From assembly GCF_036226465.1 (NCBI RefSeq), contig NZ_CP108476.1:4650001-4714000 (forward strand): a DNA stretch of 64,000 nucleotides, read 5' to 3'. This document shows positions 26,937-37,629 of this stretch, piece after piece. A program made the translations under genes and the position numbers. Source of the DNA: Kitasatospora sp. NBC_01250 (GTDB lineage: Bacteria > Actinomycetota > Actinomycetes > Streptomycetales > Streptomycetaceae). The stretch's first letter is position 1. Each line of letters begins with the position of its first letter. Below the pieces are notes generated by a model. That model was not told where the DNA came from. It made no database searches and worked only from the letters and a program-made list of their open reading frames with translations.

Positions 26937-27677
26937 TCAGCCGCGCCGGTGCCGGCCGCCGCTCTGCAGCGCCTCGGCCTCAGCCTCGGACTCGGACTCG
27001 GCCGCGTAGGCCGCGCCGCCCGCCTTGCGCTTCTTCCGGTCGCGCACCACCTCGAGCAGGATCGGCGAGATCGACAGCAGGATGATCAGCGCCATCGCCG
27101 GGATCAGGTACTTGTCGATCACCGGGGCCATCGAGTCCCCGAAGAAGTAGCCGATGCTGAGCATCGCCTCGGTCCACAGCACGCCGCCGACCGCGTTCCA
27201 GATGAAGAACGTGCGCGCGGGCATCTCCAGCGTGCCGGCCACCGGGTTGAGGAAGGTCCGCACGATCGGGATGAAGCGGGCCATCACCACGGCCTTCTCC
27301 GGCCCGAACTTGGTGAAGTACTCCTCGGCCTTCTGCACGTACTCGCGCTTGAAGATCTTGGAATCCGGCCGGTCGAAGAGCCTGCCGCCCACCCGCGCGC
27401 CGATCAGGTGGCCCAGCTGCGCCCCCGCGATCGCACAGAGCGGCGCGCCGATCAGCAGCACGGCGATCGGCATCTGCACGCCCGGCCCGAAGGCCTTGGC
27501 GGCGGCCGAGGAGGCGGCCACGCCGGCCAGGATCAGCAGCGAGTCGCCCGGCAGGAAGAAGCCGATCAGCAGACCGGTCTCGGCGAAGATGATCGCCAGC
27601 AGGCCAACCGTCCCGACCGAGCTGATCAGCGACTTGGCATCAAGGAGATTGACCGCTAGGTCGGTGGTGGTAGTCAC
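26937..27677 (-). CDS. DedA-family membrane protein
   Basis: 246 residues from a GTG at 27677. DedA/SNARE-associated membrane family: FAETGLLIGFFLPGDSLLI near the N-terminus (the FxE and F/YxPG reentrant motif), GPEKAVVMARFIPIVRTFLN with the conserved R-x-x-P, NPVAGTLEMPARTFFIWNAV, and hydrophobic helices to LIPAMALIILLSISPILLEV, with a charged tail rich in Glu/Ala. Members influence membrane potential and recycle lipid carriers such as undecaprenyl phosphate. TATCCT ends 6 bases before the GTG without a ribosome site, suggesting a leaderless mRNA. Upstream low-complexity sequence to 27959 in the same frame is not counted as coding. Confidence 0.9.
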   Translation of the reverse strand: MTTTTDLAVNLLDAKSLISSVGTVGLLAIIFAETGLLIGFFLPGDSLLILAGVAASSAAAKAFGPGVQMPIAVLLIGAPLCAIAGAQLGHLIGARVGGRLFDRPDSKIFKREYVQKAEEYFTKFGPEKAVVMARFIPIVRTFLNPVAGTLEMPARTFFIWNAVGGVLWTEAMLSIGYFFGDSMAPVIDKYLIPAMALIILLSISPILLEVVRDRKKRKAGGAAYAAESESEAEAEALQSGGRHRRG

Positions 27678-27683
27678 CGGCGC

Positions 27684-27689
27684 AGGATA
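27684..27689 (-). promoter_or_regulatory. Candidate -10 for a leaderless DedA transcript
   Basis: TATCCT on the minus strand, 6 bases before the GTG at 27677. Confidence 0.45.
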
Positions 27690-27957
27690 GCGCGGCCGGG
27701 TGGCCACAAGCTTGAATGCCCGGCCCCGGCGACCGGGCCCGAGCGGGCGCGGCGGGGCGCCCGGGAGGCCGTCGAAATCCCCGGATACCGCCCGTGACCT
27801 GCCCGGACCATACCTTTCGTCCGCAAACGCCACGGCTTCTGTCCCGACTGGCGAGCACGGAGATGAAGCCGCCCGACGAGTCTGGGAGGATGGCACAGGC
27901 GTCCGGGCGCGTCCGGGCCGTGGCGCACAAAACACCCCCCGACAGGAGCGGATTCGC

Positions 27958-28980
27958 ATGCCTATCGCAACTCCCGAGGCCTACAACGAGATGCTCGACC
28001 GGGCCAAGGCGGGCAAGTTCGCCTACCCGGCCATCAACGTCACCTCGTCGCAGACCCTGCACGCGGCGCTGCGCGGTTTCGCCGAGGCGGAGAGTGACGG
28101 CATCATCCAGATCTCCACCGGCGGTGCCGAGTTCCTCGGTGGCCAGCACAGCAAGGACATGGTGACCGGCGCCGTCGCGCTGGCCGAGTTCGCCCACATC
28201 GTGGCCGCGAAGTACGACGTCACCATCGCGCTGCACACCGACCACTGCCCCAAGGACAAGCTGGACGGCTACGTCCGCCCGCTGCTGGCGGTCTCCGCCG
28301 AGCGCGTCGCCAAGGGCCTGAACCCGCTCTTCCAGTCGCACATGTGGGACGGCTCGGCCGAAACCCTGGCCGACAACCTGGCCATCGCCGAGGAGCTGCT
28401 GGCCCAGGCCCGCGCCGCCAAGATCATCCTCGAGGTCGAGATCACCCCGACCGGTGGCGAGGAGGACGGCGTCTCGCACGAGATCAACGACAACCTCTAC
28501 ACCTCGGTCAACGACGTGGTGCGCACCGCCGAGGCGCTCGGCCTGGGCGAGAAGGGCCGCTACCTGCTGGCCGCCTCCTTCGGCAACGTGCACGGCGTGT
28601 ACAAGCCGGGCAACGTCGTGCTCCGCCCCGAGCTGCTGCGCGAGCTGCAGGACGCGATCGGCGCGCAGTACGGCAAGAAGGACCCGTTCGACTTCGTCTT
28701 CCACGGCGGCTCGGGCTCCTCGGACGAGGAGATCGCCACCGCGCTGGAGAACGGCGTGGTCAAGATGAACCTGGACACCGACACCCAGTACGCCTTCACC
28801 CGCCCGGTCGTGGACCACATGTTCCGCAACTACGACGGCGTCCTGAAGGTCGACGGCGAGGTCGGCAAGAAGAACACCTACGACCCGCGCACCTGGGGCA
28901 AGCTGGCCGAGGCCGGCATGGCCGCCCGCGTGGTCGAGGCCACCAAGGCGCTGCGCTCGGCCGGCACCCGCCTGAAGTGA
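27958..28980 (+). CDS. fba: Fructose-bisphosphate aldolase, class II
   Basis: 340 residues. Zinc-dependent aldolase that cleaves fructose 1,6-bisphosphate to dihydroxyacetone phosphate and glyceraldehyde 3-phosphate in glycolysis and runs the reverse step in gluconeogenesis. Zinc and active-site motifs: IALHTDHCPKDK, SHMWDGSAET, EVEITPTGGEEDG, FGNVHGVYKPGN, FVFHGGSGSS and VKMNLDTDTQYAF. The ATG at 27958 follows AGGAG with 9 bases spacing; the frame is open further upstream but without family similarity. Next to pyrE/dedA on one side and a glycosyltransferase and DUF3151 gene on the other. Followed by a strong hairpin. Confidence 0.97.
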   Translation: MPIATPEAYNEMLDRAKAGKFAYPAINVTSSQTLHAALRGFAEAESDGIIQISTGGAEFLGGQHSKDMVTGAVALAEFAHIVAAKYDVTIALHTDHCPKDKLDGYVRPLLAVSAERVAKGLNPLFQSHMWDGSAETLADNLAIAEELLAQARAAKIILEVEITPTGGEEDGVSHEINDNLYTSVNDVVRTAEALGLGEKGRYLLAASFGNVHGVYKPGNVVLRPELLRELQDAIGAQYGKKDPFDFVFHGGSGSSDEEIATALENGVVKMNLDTDTQYAFTRPVVDHMFRNYDGVLKVDGEVGKKNTYDPRTWGKLAEAGMAARVVEATKALRSAGTRLK

Positions 28981-29036
28981 CCCCGCCCGCGGCCGTCCGC
29001 CCGTCCTGAGGGACCGACGGCCCGCACCGGCACCCC

Positions 29037-29073
29037 GTGAGCCCCGGTCCGGCACCCGCCGACCGGGGCTCAC
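29037..29073 (+). terminator. fba terminator
   Basis: Perfect 13-pair stem GTGAGCCCCGGTC/GACCGGGGCTCAC with an 11-base loop, 57 bases after the fba stop. Confidence 0.88.
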
Positions 29074-29221
29074 GCATGATGAGACTTCGCTGGGAGAAGC
29101 GCCCTCGTTCCTGAAAGCCAAGAGGCCGGACGGCAAAATCTTGCTCAGCTCCCGGTCAGGATTTCGCCGAAATGCGTGGTCTGTCAGGTTCTTCTCATAG
29201 ATGCGCCGAAGGCTGTCACGC

Positions 29222-31690
29222 ATGGCTACCAGCGTGCTACCGATCGCCCCCGAGCTGAACACCTCCAGCAACTGGCCGATCCGCAGAGCCCCGTGGCGTT
29301 CGCCCGAGGGACAGCCGGCCTACGCCAGACCCGCCCTGCTCGGCATCGCGGCCGTGGCCGGACTCCTCTACTTCTGGGGAATCGGGCAGAGCACCTACCA
29401 CTCCTTCTACGCCGACGCCGTGCGGAGCATGACCGAGAGCTGGAAGGCCTTCGTCTTCGGCTCCTACGACCCCGCCAACACGATCACCCTCGACAAGCTG
29501 CCCGGCTTCCTGTGGCCGCAGGCGGTCTCCGCCCGGATCTTCGGCTTCCACCCGTGGGCGCTGACCCTGCCGCAGGCCATCGAGGGGGTGCTGTCGGTCC
29601 TGGTCCTGTACCGCGCCGTGCGGCGCTGGGCCGGCGCCAACGCCGCGCTGCTCGCGGCGGCGGCCTTCGCCCTGACCCCGGTGCTGGCCGGCCTGTTCCG
29701 CACCGCCGTCGAGGACCCGCTGTTCACCCTGTTGCTGCTGCTGGCGGCCGACGCCGCGCAGCGCGCCGCGGCCACCGCGCGGTTGCGCACCCTGCTGCTG
29801 GCCGGGGTCTGGGTCGGGCTCTCCTTCCAGGCCAAGATGCTGGAGTCGTGGGCGGTGCTGCCCGCGCTGGCCGCCGTCTACCTGATCGCCGCGCCGACCA
29901 GGCTGCGCCGCCGGCTGGCCCACATCGGACTGGCCGGCCTGGTCACGCTGGTGGTCTCGGCCTCCTGGGTGCTGCTGGCCACCGTGACGCCGGCGCAGGA
30001 CCGGCCCTACATCGACGGGACCACCAACAACTCGGCGTTCAGCATGGTGGTCGGCTACAACTTCCTGAACCGGTTCACCTCGGTGGGCCTCAACGCGGGC
30101 GAGACCGGCAGCGTGACCTCCGGGCAGGGCGGCATCATGTGGGGCGGCAACACGACCGCCGACACGACGGATCCGGCCGCCGGCGGCACCCACAAGGCGG
30201 GCTCCACCCGCTCGGGCGGCGCGGCGACGGGCGCCGGTGCGGCCTCCGGCGCCGGCCAGCAGAACGCCGGTACCGGCCAGGGCGCAACGGCCGCCCAGGG
30301 CGCCTCGACCGCGCAGAACGCCGCGGCCGGACAGGGCACCGCGGCCGGACAGAACGCAGCGGCCGGACAGGCTCCTGCCGCGGGCCAGCAGGGTCCCGGT
30401 GGCGGCGGCCACAAGGGCGGCGGCGGTCCGGGCGGCAGCGACGGCGGCTGGACCAAGATGTTCGGCTCCCAGTTCGCCCCGCAGACCGGCTGGCTCTACC
30501 CGCTGGCCGCGATCGCCCTGCTCTGCGCACTCGCCTGGCGCCGCCGCGAACCCCGCGGTGACACGCTGCGGGCCGGCTACGTGATGTGGGGCACCTGGCT
30601 GGCGACCTTCTTCCTGGTCTTCAGCGCGGGCAGCGTCGGCGGCCACAGCTACTACATGGGCGTGATCGCCACCCCGCTGGCCGCGCTCAGCGGCGCCGGC
30701 ATCGTGCTGCTCTGGCAGGCCTTCAAGGCCGGCGGGCGCAGGGCCTGGGCGCTGCCGGTCGCGGTCGCGGCCACCGCGGGCTGGGCCGCCTACCTGGCGC
30801 ACCTCTACCCCACCTTCCTGCCCTGGCTGACCCCCGCGACCCTCGCGCTCGGCGTGCTCGCGCTGGCGCTGCTGGGCCTGGCCCGCAGCACCCGGTTCGG
30901 CGAGCGCCGGCTGGGCCGGCTGCGGATCGCCACGGTGGGCCTGATCGCCTCGCTCTTCGCGATGCTGCTCGCGCCGGGTGCCTGGGCGGCCTCGGTACTG
31001 GACTCCAAGTACGGCAACTCCGGCATGGGCACGGTCGGGCCGCAGGCGGCCCACGGCGGCTTCGGCGGCGGCGCGGCGGGCGGCGCCAAGGGCCGCACCC
31101 CGGGCCGCGGCGGCCAGGGCGGCGGCGCGGGCACGGCGGGCGCCTGGGGCGGCGGCGGCACGGCCGGCGCCTGGGGCGGCGGCGCGGCCACCGGGCGGTC
31201 CGGCGGCGGGCGTGGCACCCAGGCGGGCGGCGCCGCGGGCCAGTTCCCCGGCATGGCGGGCGGCGGCATGGGCGGCGGCATGGGCCAGTTCGGCGGTGGC
31301 GGCACCAGCCTGACCAAGGCTCAGCAGCAGATCCTCGACTACACCGAGGCCCACGCCGACGGTGCCCGCTACCTGTTCGCCACCACCAGCTGGAGCGCCT
31401 CCTCGCCGTACATCCTGGCCACCGGCAAGGAGGTGATGCCGATGGGCGGCTTCACCGGACAGGTGCCCTCGCCGTCCCTGGCCCAGTTCCAGCAGCTGGT
31501 CAGCAGCGGTCAGCTGCGGTACGTCCTGCTCGGCTCGACCGGCGGCTTCGGCGGCCGGGGCGGCAGCTCCGGTCCGACCACGGCCATCACCACCTGGGTC
31601 CGCAGCACCTGCGCCCCGGTGGCTCCCGGTGACTACGGTCAATCGGTGAGCAACGCCGGCGCCCAGCTGCTGTACCTCTGCAGCCGCTGA
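29222..31690 (+). CDS. GT39-like membrane glycosyltransferase (ArnT/PMT-type)
   Basis: 822 residues. Membrane enzyme of the GT-C class that uses a polyprenyl-phosphate sugar on the outer face of the membrane. Visible are FYADAVRSMTESWKAF and ITLDKLPGFLWPQAVSAR, which carry the acidic residue and D-K-P/L-P pattern of ArnT-like proteins, about ten membrane helices, and a soluble C-terminal domain (ARYLFATTSWSASSPYILAT, MGGFTGQVPSPSL). Two Gly/Ala/Gln-rich linkers interrupt it, at about residues 305-405 and 610-700. The ATG at 29222 is chosen because GAAGG lies about 9 bases upstream; 29201 would add seven residues. Sugar and acceptor are unknown. Confidence 0.85.
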   Translation: MATSVLPIAPELNTSSNWPIRRAPWRSPEGQPAYARPALLGIAAVAGLLYFWGIGQSTYHSFYADAVRSMTESWKAFVFGSYDPANTITLDKLPGFLWPQAVSARIFGFHPWALTLPQAIEGVLSVLVLYRAVRRWAGANAALLAAAAFALTPVLAGLFRTAVEDPLFTLLLLLAADAAQRAAATARLRTLLLAGVWVGLSFQAKMLESWAVLPALAAVYLIAAPTRLRRRLAHIGLAGLVTLVVSASWVLLATVTPAQDRPYIDGTTNNSAFSMVVGYNFLNRFTSVGLNAGETGSVTSGQGGIMWGGNTTADTTDPAAGGTHKAGSTRSGGAATGAGAASGAGQQNAGTGQGATAAQGASTAQNAAAGQGTAAGQNAAAGQAPAAGQQGPGGGGHKGGGGPGGSDGGWTKMFGSQFAPQTGWLYPLAAIALLCALAWRRREPRGDTLRAGYVMWGTWLATFFLVFSAGSVGGHSYYMGVIATPLAALSGAGIVLLWQAFKAGGRRAWALPVAVAATAGWAAYLAHLYPTFLPWLTPATLALGVLALALLGLARSTRFGERRLGRLRIATVGLIASLFAMLLAPGAWAASVLDSKYGNSGMGTVGPQAAHGGFGGGAAGGAKGRTPGRGGQGGGAGTAGAWGGGGTAGAWGGGAATGRSGGGRGTQAGGAAGQFPGMAGGGMGGGMGQFGGGGTSLTKAQQQILDYTEAHADGARYLFATTSWSASSPYILATGKEVMPMGGFTGQVPSPSLAQFQQLVSSGQLRYVLLGSTGGFGGRGGSSGPTTAITTWVRSTCAPVAPGDYGQSVSNAGAQLLYLCSR

Positions 31691-31716
31691 CCGACCAGGC
31701 CGTCACCGCACGGCAC

Positions 31717-31748
31717 GAGCGCCCGTGGGTCACCGCCCACGGGCGCTC
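31717..31748 (+). terminator. Terminator after the glycosyltransferase gene
   Basis: Perfect 13-pair stem GAGCGCCCGTGGG/CCCACGGGCGCTC with a 6-base loop. Confidence 0.85.
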
Positions 31749-31783
31749 CCGTTCGCTCGGGGCCAGCTGGCAGACTGGGAACC

Positions 31784-32203
31784 ATGACTGAACGGAAGAA
31801 CTTGCTCTCGGGCCCGGGCCCGACGCTGCTGTCCGAGGAGCCCGAGCCCTACCGCCGGCTCGCCGAGGAGTCCGCGTCGCCCACCCAGCTCGCGGCGGAC
31901 TACCCGTGGTTCTCCCTGGCCTGGGCGATGCTGGCCGACGACGCCTTCACCGAGGGCCGGGTCGTCGAGTCCTACGCCTACGCCCGCACCGGCTACCACC
32001 GCGGCCTGGACGCGCTGCGCCGGGCGGGCTGGAAGGGCCACGGTCCGATCCCGTGGGAGCACCGGGCCAACCGCGGATTCCTGCGCTGCCTGGCCGCACT
32101 CGCCCGGGCCGCCGATTCCATCAAGGAGACCGAAGAGGCCGGTCGCTGCTGGGAGTTCCTGCGGGACAGCAGCCCCGAGGCCTACACCGCGCTGAAGCAG
32201 TAG
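31784..32203 (+). CDS. DUF3151 family protein
   Basis: 139 residues, matching the uncharacterised actinobacterial DUF3151 family: LLSGPGPTLLSEEPEPYRRL at the start, SPTQLAADYPWFSLAWAMLA, SYAYARTGYHRGLDALRRAG, and ANRGFLRCLAALARAADSIKE with helical, TPR-like spacing to the end. Cytoplasmic, no signal peptide or membrane helix. It is a long-standing neighbour of fba in streptomycetes as I recall. CAGACT lies 7 bases before the ATG and GGGAA even closer, so it may be leaderless. Function unknown. Confidence 0.9.
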   Translation: MTERKNLLSGPGPTLLSEEPEPYRRLAEESASPTQLAADYPWFSLAWAMLADDAFTEGRVVESYAYARTGYHRGLDALRRAGWKGHGPIPWEHRANRGFLRCLAALARAADSIKETEEAGRCWEFLRDSSPEAYTALKQ

Positions 32204-32272
32204 CCGAAGCGGCCGCCAGCACGGCGGCCCACCCCTGTGGGCGGTGTCCGACCGACGATCCGTCGGGCCGGG

Positions 32273-32335
32273 CACCGCCCTCGGCCGTATCAAGGCAGCC
32301 ACCGCCCTCGGCCGTATCAGGGCAGCCACCGCCCC
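32273..32335. repeat. 27-base tandem repeat, 2.3 copies
   Basis: Unit CACCGCCCTCGGCCGTATCA followed by A/G-GGCAGC, at 32273-32299 and 32300-32326, then a partial third. The two full copies differ by one base. Lies between two genes and may be length-variable among strains. Confidence 0.8.
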
Positions 32336-32418
32336 GGTACCGCCACAGCAGCGCTGCCGGCGCCGTCAGCAGCCCCAGCACGGGCAACCGGCTCAGAGCG
32401 GCTTCCGGTGACGGTCCC

Positions 32419-33258
32419 TCACCGAAGGACGGGCAGGAAGCCGCTCAGGTCGCTGCGCTCACCGCTCGCGCCGACCTGGGCGGCCTCGACCGCTTCGGCC
32501 CACTCCTGGCGCCCGGTGGCCAGCCGCAGCCAGGTGAGCTGGTCCATCTCCACCACGTTCGGCGGCGTCCCCCGGGTGTGCCTCGGCCCCGGGACGGCCT
32601 GCACCACCGCCACCGGCGGCACCCGCAACTCGACCGCCCCGCCCGGCACTTGATCGGCCAGCGCATCCGCCAGCAGCCGGCAGACCGAGGCCAGCGCGAA
32701 CCGGTCGTGCGGGAACGGCGCCCCGCCCAGCGCCGCCGCCAGGTCGTCGGCGTGCACCACCGTCTCCACCAACCGGGTGACCAGCAGGTCGGCCAGCGCC
32801 ATCGAGCCCAGCCGGATCTCCAACCGGCGGGCCGGATCCAGGACTTCGGGCCCGCCCAGCATCCCGAGCAGCGCGTCGGCGGCCTCGTCGAAGGCCGCGG
32901 CCAGCTCGGCCGGCGCCCCCGCGAACCCGGCCGCCGACCGCTCCCGCGCCTGGGCGTCCACCTGCTCGGCCAGGGTGCCCACCTGGGCCACCCAGTCGGT
33001 CAGCCCGAGCGGTGCCAGGCCCTGCTGCGGCGCCGCCAGCCGGCCGGGCAGCCAGGCCAGCTGCACCGCGAGGTGCGCAAGCAGCTCCCGGACCCGCCAC
33101 TCGCCGAGCCGGGTCGGCGCCGCCAGCAGCCGCTCGGCCTCGGGGTCGGCGCAGAGCCGGTGCACCGCCGTCCGCAGCGCCTCGGTCTGCGCGCCGAGCG
33201 CGGCCCGCACCTTCGCCGGGTCGTAGCCGCGGGTCTTCCTGGTCACCGTCCTCGCCAT
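32419..33258 (-). CDS. Maleylpyruvate isomerase/sterol-carrier family protein
   Basis: 279 residues of the DinB-fold, mycothiol-dependent maleylpyruvate isomerase superfamily. RLGEWRVRELLAHLAVQLAW carries the first helix with a metal-ligand-type His, VTRLVETVVHADDLAAALG the V-V-H-A-D-D-L motif typical of the superfamily, and the C-terminal 60 residues (VELRVPPVAVVQ ... WLRLATGR) form the SCP2-like sterol-carrier domain. Members use mycothiol as thiol cofactor or act in unknown detoxification. TAGGTT ends 6 bases before the ATG, so the transcript is probably leaderless. Downstream of the purSQL operon on the same strand but separated by a hairpin. Confidence 0.82.
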   Translation of the reverse strand: MARTVTRKTRGYDPAKVRAALGAQTEALRTAVHRLCADPEAERLLAAPTRLGEWRVRELLAHLAVQLAWLPGRLAAPQQGLAPLGLTDWVAQVGTLAEQVDAQARERSAAGFAGAPAELAAAFDEAADALLGMLGGPEVLDPARRLEIRLGSMALADLLVTRLVETVVHADDLAAALGGAPFPHDRFALASVCRLLADALADQVPGGAVELRVPPVAVVQAVPGPRHTRGTPPNVVEMDQLTWLRLATGRQEWAEAVEAAQVGASGERSDLSGFLPVLR

Positions 33259-33264
33259 GGCGCC

Positions 33265-33270
33265 AACCTA
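33265..33270 (-). promoter_or_regulatory. Candidate -10 for a leaderless transcript
   Basis: TAGGTT on the minus strand, 6 bases before the ATG at 33258. Confidence 0.4.
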
Positions 33271-33287
33271 CCGGCCGGCAACGACGA

Positions 33288-33318
33288 ACGGCCCGCCCCG
33301 ACCAGCGGGGCGAGCCGT
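33288..33318 (-). terminator. Terminator of the purS-purQ-purL operon
   Basis: Hairpin ACGGCCCGCCCCG ... CGGGGCGAGCCGT (one or two mismatches) 30 bases after the purL stop. Confidence 0.65.
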
Positions 33319-33347
33319 CCTGACGCGCTCGGACTCAGCGGGTCCGC

Positions 33348-35603
<2,256 letters not shown>

Positions 35604-35604
35604 C

Positions 35605-36303
35605 TCAGGAACTCACCAACTGCTTGAGGACGGACGTGAAGAAGCCCAGACCGTCGGTCTTACCCGTGCCGATCAGCGGTTCGACGGCGTGCTCCGGGTG
35701 CGGCATCAGACCCACCACGTTGCCGGCCGCGTTGGTGATCCCGGCAATATCGTTGATCGAGCCGTTGGGGTTAGCCACCTCGTTCGGATGACCGGCGAGG
35801 TAACGGAATACCACCCGCCCCTCGGACTCCAGCTCGTCGATCGTGCGCGCGTCGGCGGTGTAGCGGCCGTCCATGTTCTTCAGCGGGACGGAAATCTCCT
35901 GGCCCGCCTGGTAATCCGTGGTCCAGGCCGTGCCCGCATTCTCCACCCGCAGCTTCTGGTCGCGGCAGATGAAGTGGAGGTGGTTGTTGCGCAGCATCGC
36001 ACCGGGCAGCAGGTGCGACTCGGTGAGCACCTGGAAGCCGTTGCAGATACCGAGCACCGGCATTCCGAGCCTGGCCTGCTCGACGATGCTGTCCATCACC
36101 GGCGAGAAGCGCGAGATCGCGCCGGCCCGCAGATAGTCGCCGTAGCTGAATCCACCGGGCAGGACCACGGCGTCGACCTGGTGGAGATCCTTGTCACGGT
36201 GCCACAGCGCCACCGGCTCGGCGCCGGCCAGCCGGATCGCCCGCTGCGCGTCCCGGTCGTCGAGCGAACCGGGGAACGTGACGACGCCGATCCGGGAGGT
36301 CAC
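35605..36303 (-). CDS. purQ: Phosphoribosylformylglycinamidine synthase subunit PurQ (glutaminase)
   Basis: 232 residues, class I glutamine amidotransferase that releases ammonia for PurL. RIGVVTFPGSLDDRDAQRA at the N-terminus, VLPGGFSYGDYLRAG, the nucleophile Cys in VLGICNGFQVL, and the His/Glu pair in GLMPHPEHAVEP complete the triad. The start is a GTG that overlaps the purS stop as GTGA, and the stop is one base before purL, so the three subunits are made from one coupled transcript. Confidence 0.97.
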   Translation of the reverse strand: MTSRIGVVTFPGSLDDRDAQRAIRLAGAEPVALWHRDKDLHQVDAVVLPGGFSYGDYLRAGAISRFSPVMDSIVEQARLGMPVLGICNGFQVLTESHLLPGAMLRNNHLHFICRDQKLRVENAGTAWTTDYQAGQEISVPLKNMDGRYTADARTIDELESEGRVVFRYLAGHPNEVANPNGSINDIAGITNAAGNVVGLMPHPEHAVEPLIGTGKTDGLGFFTSVLKQLVSS

Positions 36304-36551
36304 GAAGTCTCCTCGACGCGGACGGTGAAGTCCTCGATCACGGTGTTGGCCAGAAAGGTCTCGGCGGCTTCGCGGATCCGGGCGAGCGCGGCGTCGTCCA
36401 CCGGGCCCTCCAGTTCCAGCTCGAAACGCTTGCCCTGGCGGACATCGGCGATCCCGGCGAATCCGAGACGGGGCAGTGCGCGCTGCACCGCCTGTCCCTG
36501 GGGGTCGAGGATCTCCGGCTTGAGCATGACGTCGACTACGACGCGTGCCAC
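36300..36551 (-). CDS. purS: Phosphoribosylformylglycinamidine synthase subunit PurS
   Basis: 83 residues from a GTG at 36551 with GGGAG six bases upstream. Small subunit that dimerises and bridges PurQ and PurL in the FGAM synthase complex. The sequence has the usual pattern: VARVVVDVMLKPEILDPQGQ, AVQRALPRLGFAGIADVRQG, then KRFELELEG and a C-terminal helix and strand (AETFLANTVIEDFTVRVEE). First gene of the purS-purQ-purL operon; an upstream in-frame start at 36563 is less likely. Confidence 0.95.
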   Translation of the reverse strand: MARVVVDVMLKPEILDPQGQAVQRALPRLGFAGIADVRQGKRFELELEGPVDDAALARIREAAETFLANTVIEDFTVRVEETS

Positions 36552-37040
36552 TGGCACTCCCAAAGGTGTGGTGCGTGAAGGCGGGGGACCTTCAGACTAC
36601 CGGGGTTCAGCGGGCGTTCGACGGCCCGGATGCACGTCGGGATAGGCGACGCGCGTAGACCCGCACCCCTTACGCCGCAAGGGTTCCGCCCTTCCCCAGC
36701 GCCCGTTTCCTCCCCCTTTAAAGAACTTCCCAGGTTCGGCCAAGCCCGCTCGCGGCGCCCGTCAAATACCGGCACACCGGACAGATCGGCCTCGGGTGAG
36801 CGGCGGTATCCGGGCCGAAGTAACGGTACGGAGGCGAAGCGAGGTGAATATCCGGAAAAAGAATGCAAGGCCCATCGATTTCCCCGGGTGCGGGGTGCAG
36901 AATAGGGCCACCGGCGGTGGCAGGAGCTGCGCGGGCGGTGCGACCTTCCGGTCCACCCTTGTGCCCCTGGAACGCCGTAGCACAGGGCCGCCGCGGCACA
37001 CCGCGCCCGGTCGGCCGAATTGCCGAGAGGATTGACACCC
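36552..37040. other. Divergent promoter region between purS and lsr2
   Basis: About 490 bases with no gene. The stretch 36840-36910 is unusually A/T-rich for this chromosome (TGAATATCCGGAAAAAGAAT), a feature of Lsr2-bound DNA, so autoregulation of lsr2 is possible. No PurR-type box was recognised. Confidence 0.4.
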
Positions 37041-37358
37041 ATGGCTCAGCGTGTAGTCGTCACGCTCTCCGACGACCTGGACGGCGGGGCTGCCGCCGAA
37101 ACCGTCCACTTCGGTGTCGACGGGAAGTCGTACGAGATCGACCTGTCCCTGGACAACGCGGAAAAGCTGCGGGAGGCACTCGCGCCCTTCGTCGCGGCCG
37201 GCCGCCGCCAGAGCCGCACCGGAAAGTCGTTCCGCCGCACCGCGCTCGCCCCGGACCCGGCCGCCGTGCGCGCCTGGGCCCAGTCCCGGGGGATGGAGCT
37301 GCCGGCCCGTGGCCGCATCCCGAAGCACGTTTACGAAGCGTTCGCCGAGGCCAACTGA
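37041..37358 (+). CDS. Lsr2-family nucleoid-associated protein
   Basis: 105 residues. Lsr2 proteins bridge DNA and silence A/T-rich, often horizontally acquired genes in actinobacteria. The N-terminal oligomerisation part (QRVVVTLSDDLDGG, VHFGVDGKSYEIDLSLDNAE) is followed by a basic linker and the C-terminal DNA-binding domain ending in WAQSRGMELPARGRIPKHVY, with the R-G-R minor-groove clamp intact. GAGAGG lies 10 bases before the ATG. Its position beside the purSQL operon matches, as I remember, the second streptomycete paralogue (LsrL) rather than the lsr2 gene near lysS; this assignment is not certain. Confidence 0.93.
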   Translation: MAQRVVVTLSDDLDGGAAAETVHFGVDGKSYEIDLSLDNAEKLREALAPFVAAGRRQSRTGKSFRRTALAPDPAAVRAWAQSRGMELPARGRIPKHVYEAFAEAN

Positions 37359-37424
37359 GCCTGCCCGCCGCCCTGTCGGCGCCCTTCCGCCGCCCGCCCA
37401 CCCGGGTCGCGGCGGAAGGGGTGC

Positions 37425-37452
37425 GTGACCAGTCCCGACGATGGGGTAGAGT
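37425..37452 (+). promoter_or_regulatory. Promoter of the tRNA-Gly pair
   Basis: GTGACC at 37425-37430 and TAGAGT at 37447-37452, spacing 16, about 67 bases before the first mature tRNA. Confidence 0.5.
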
Positions 37453-37518
37453 ATTTCTCGTCGCCGCAACCGGAGCCAACAAGGGCCGGGAGCAGCGGCC
37501 GGTGCCTCCAAGCACCGT

Positions 37519-37591
37519 GCGGACGTGGCTCAGTTGGTAGAGCATCACCTTGCCAAGGTGAGGGTCGCGAGTTCGAATCTCGTCGTCCGCT
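37519..37591 (+). tRNA. tRNA-Gly (GCC), copy 1
   Basis: 73 bases: acceptor GCGGACG/CGTCCGC with discriminator T, D arm GCTC-AGTTGGTA-GAGC, anticodon stem CACCTT-GCC-AAGGTG, T arm with GTTCGAATC. CCA is not encoded. Identical to copy 2. Confidence 0.97.
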
Positions 37592-37629
37592 CGCAGAACC
37601 AGTGGTACTGCAGTACAAGTGAAGATCGT

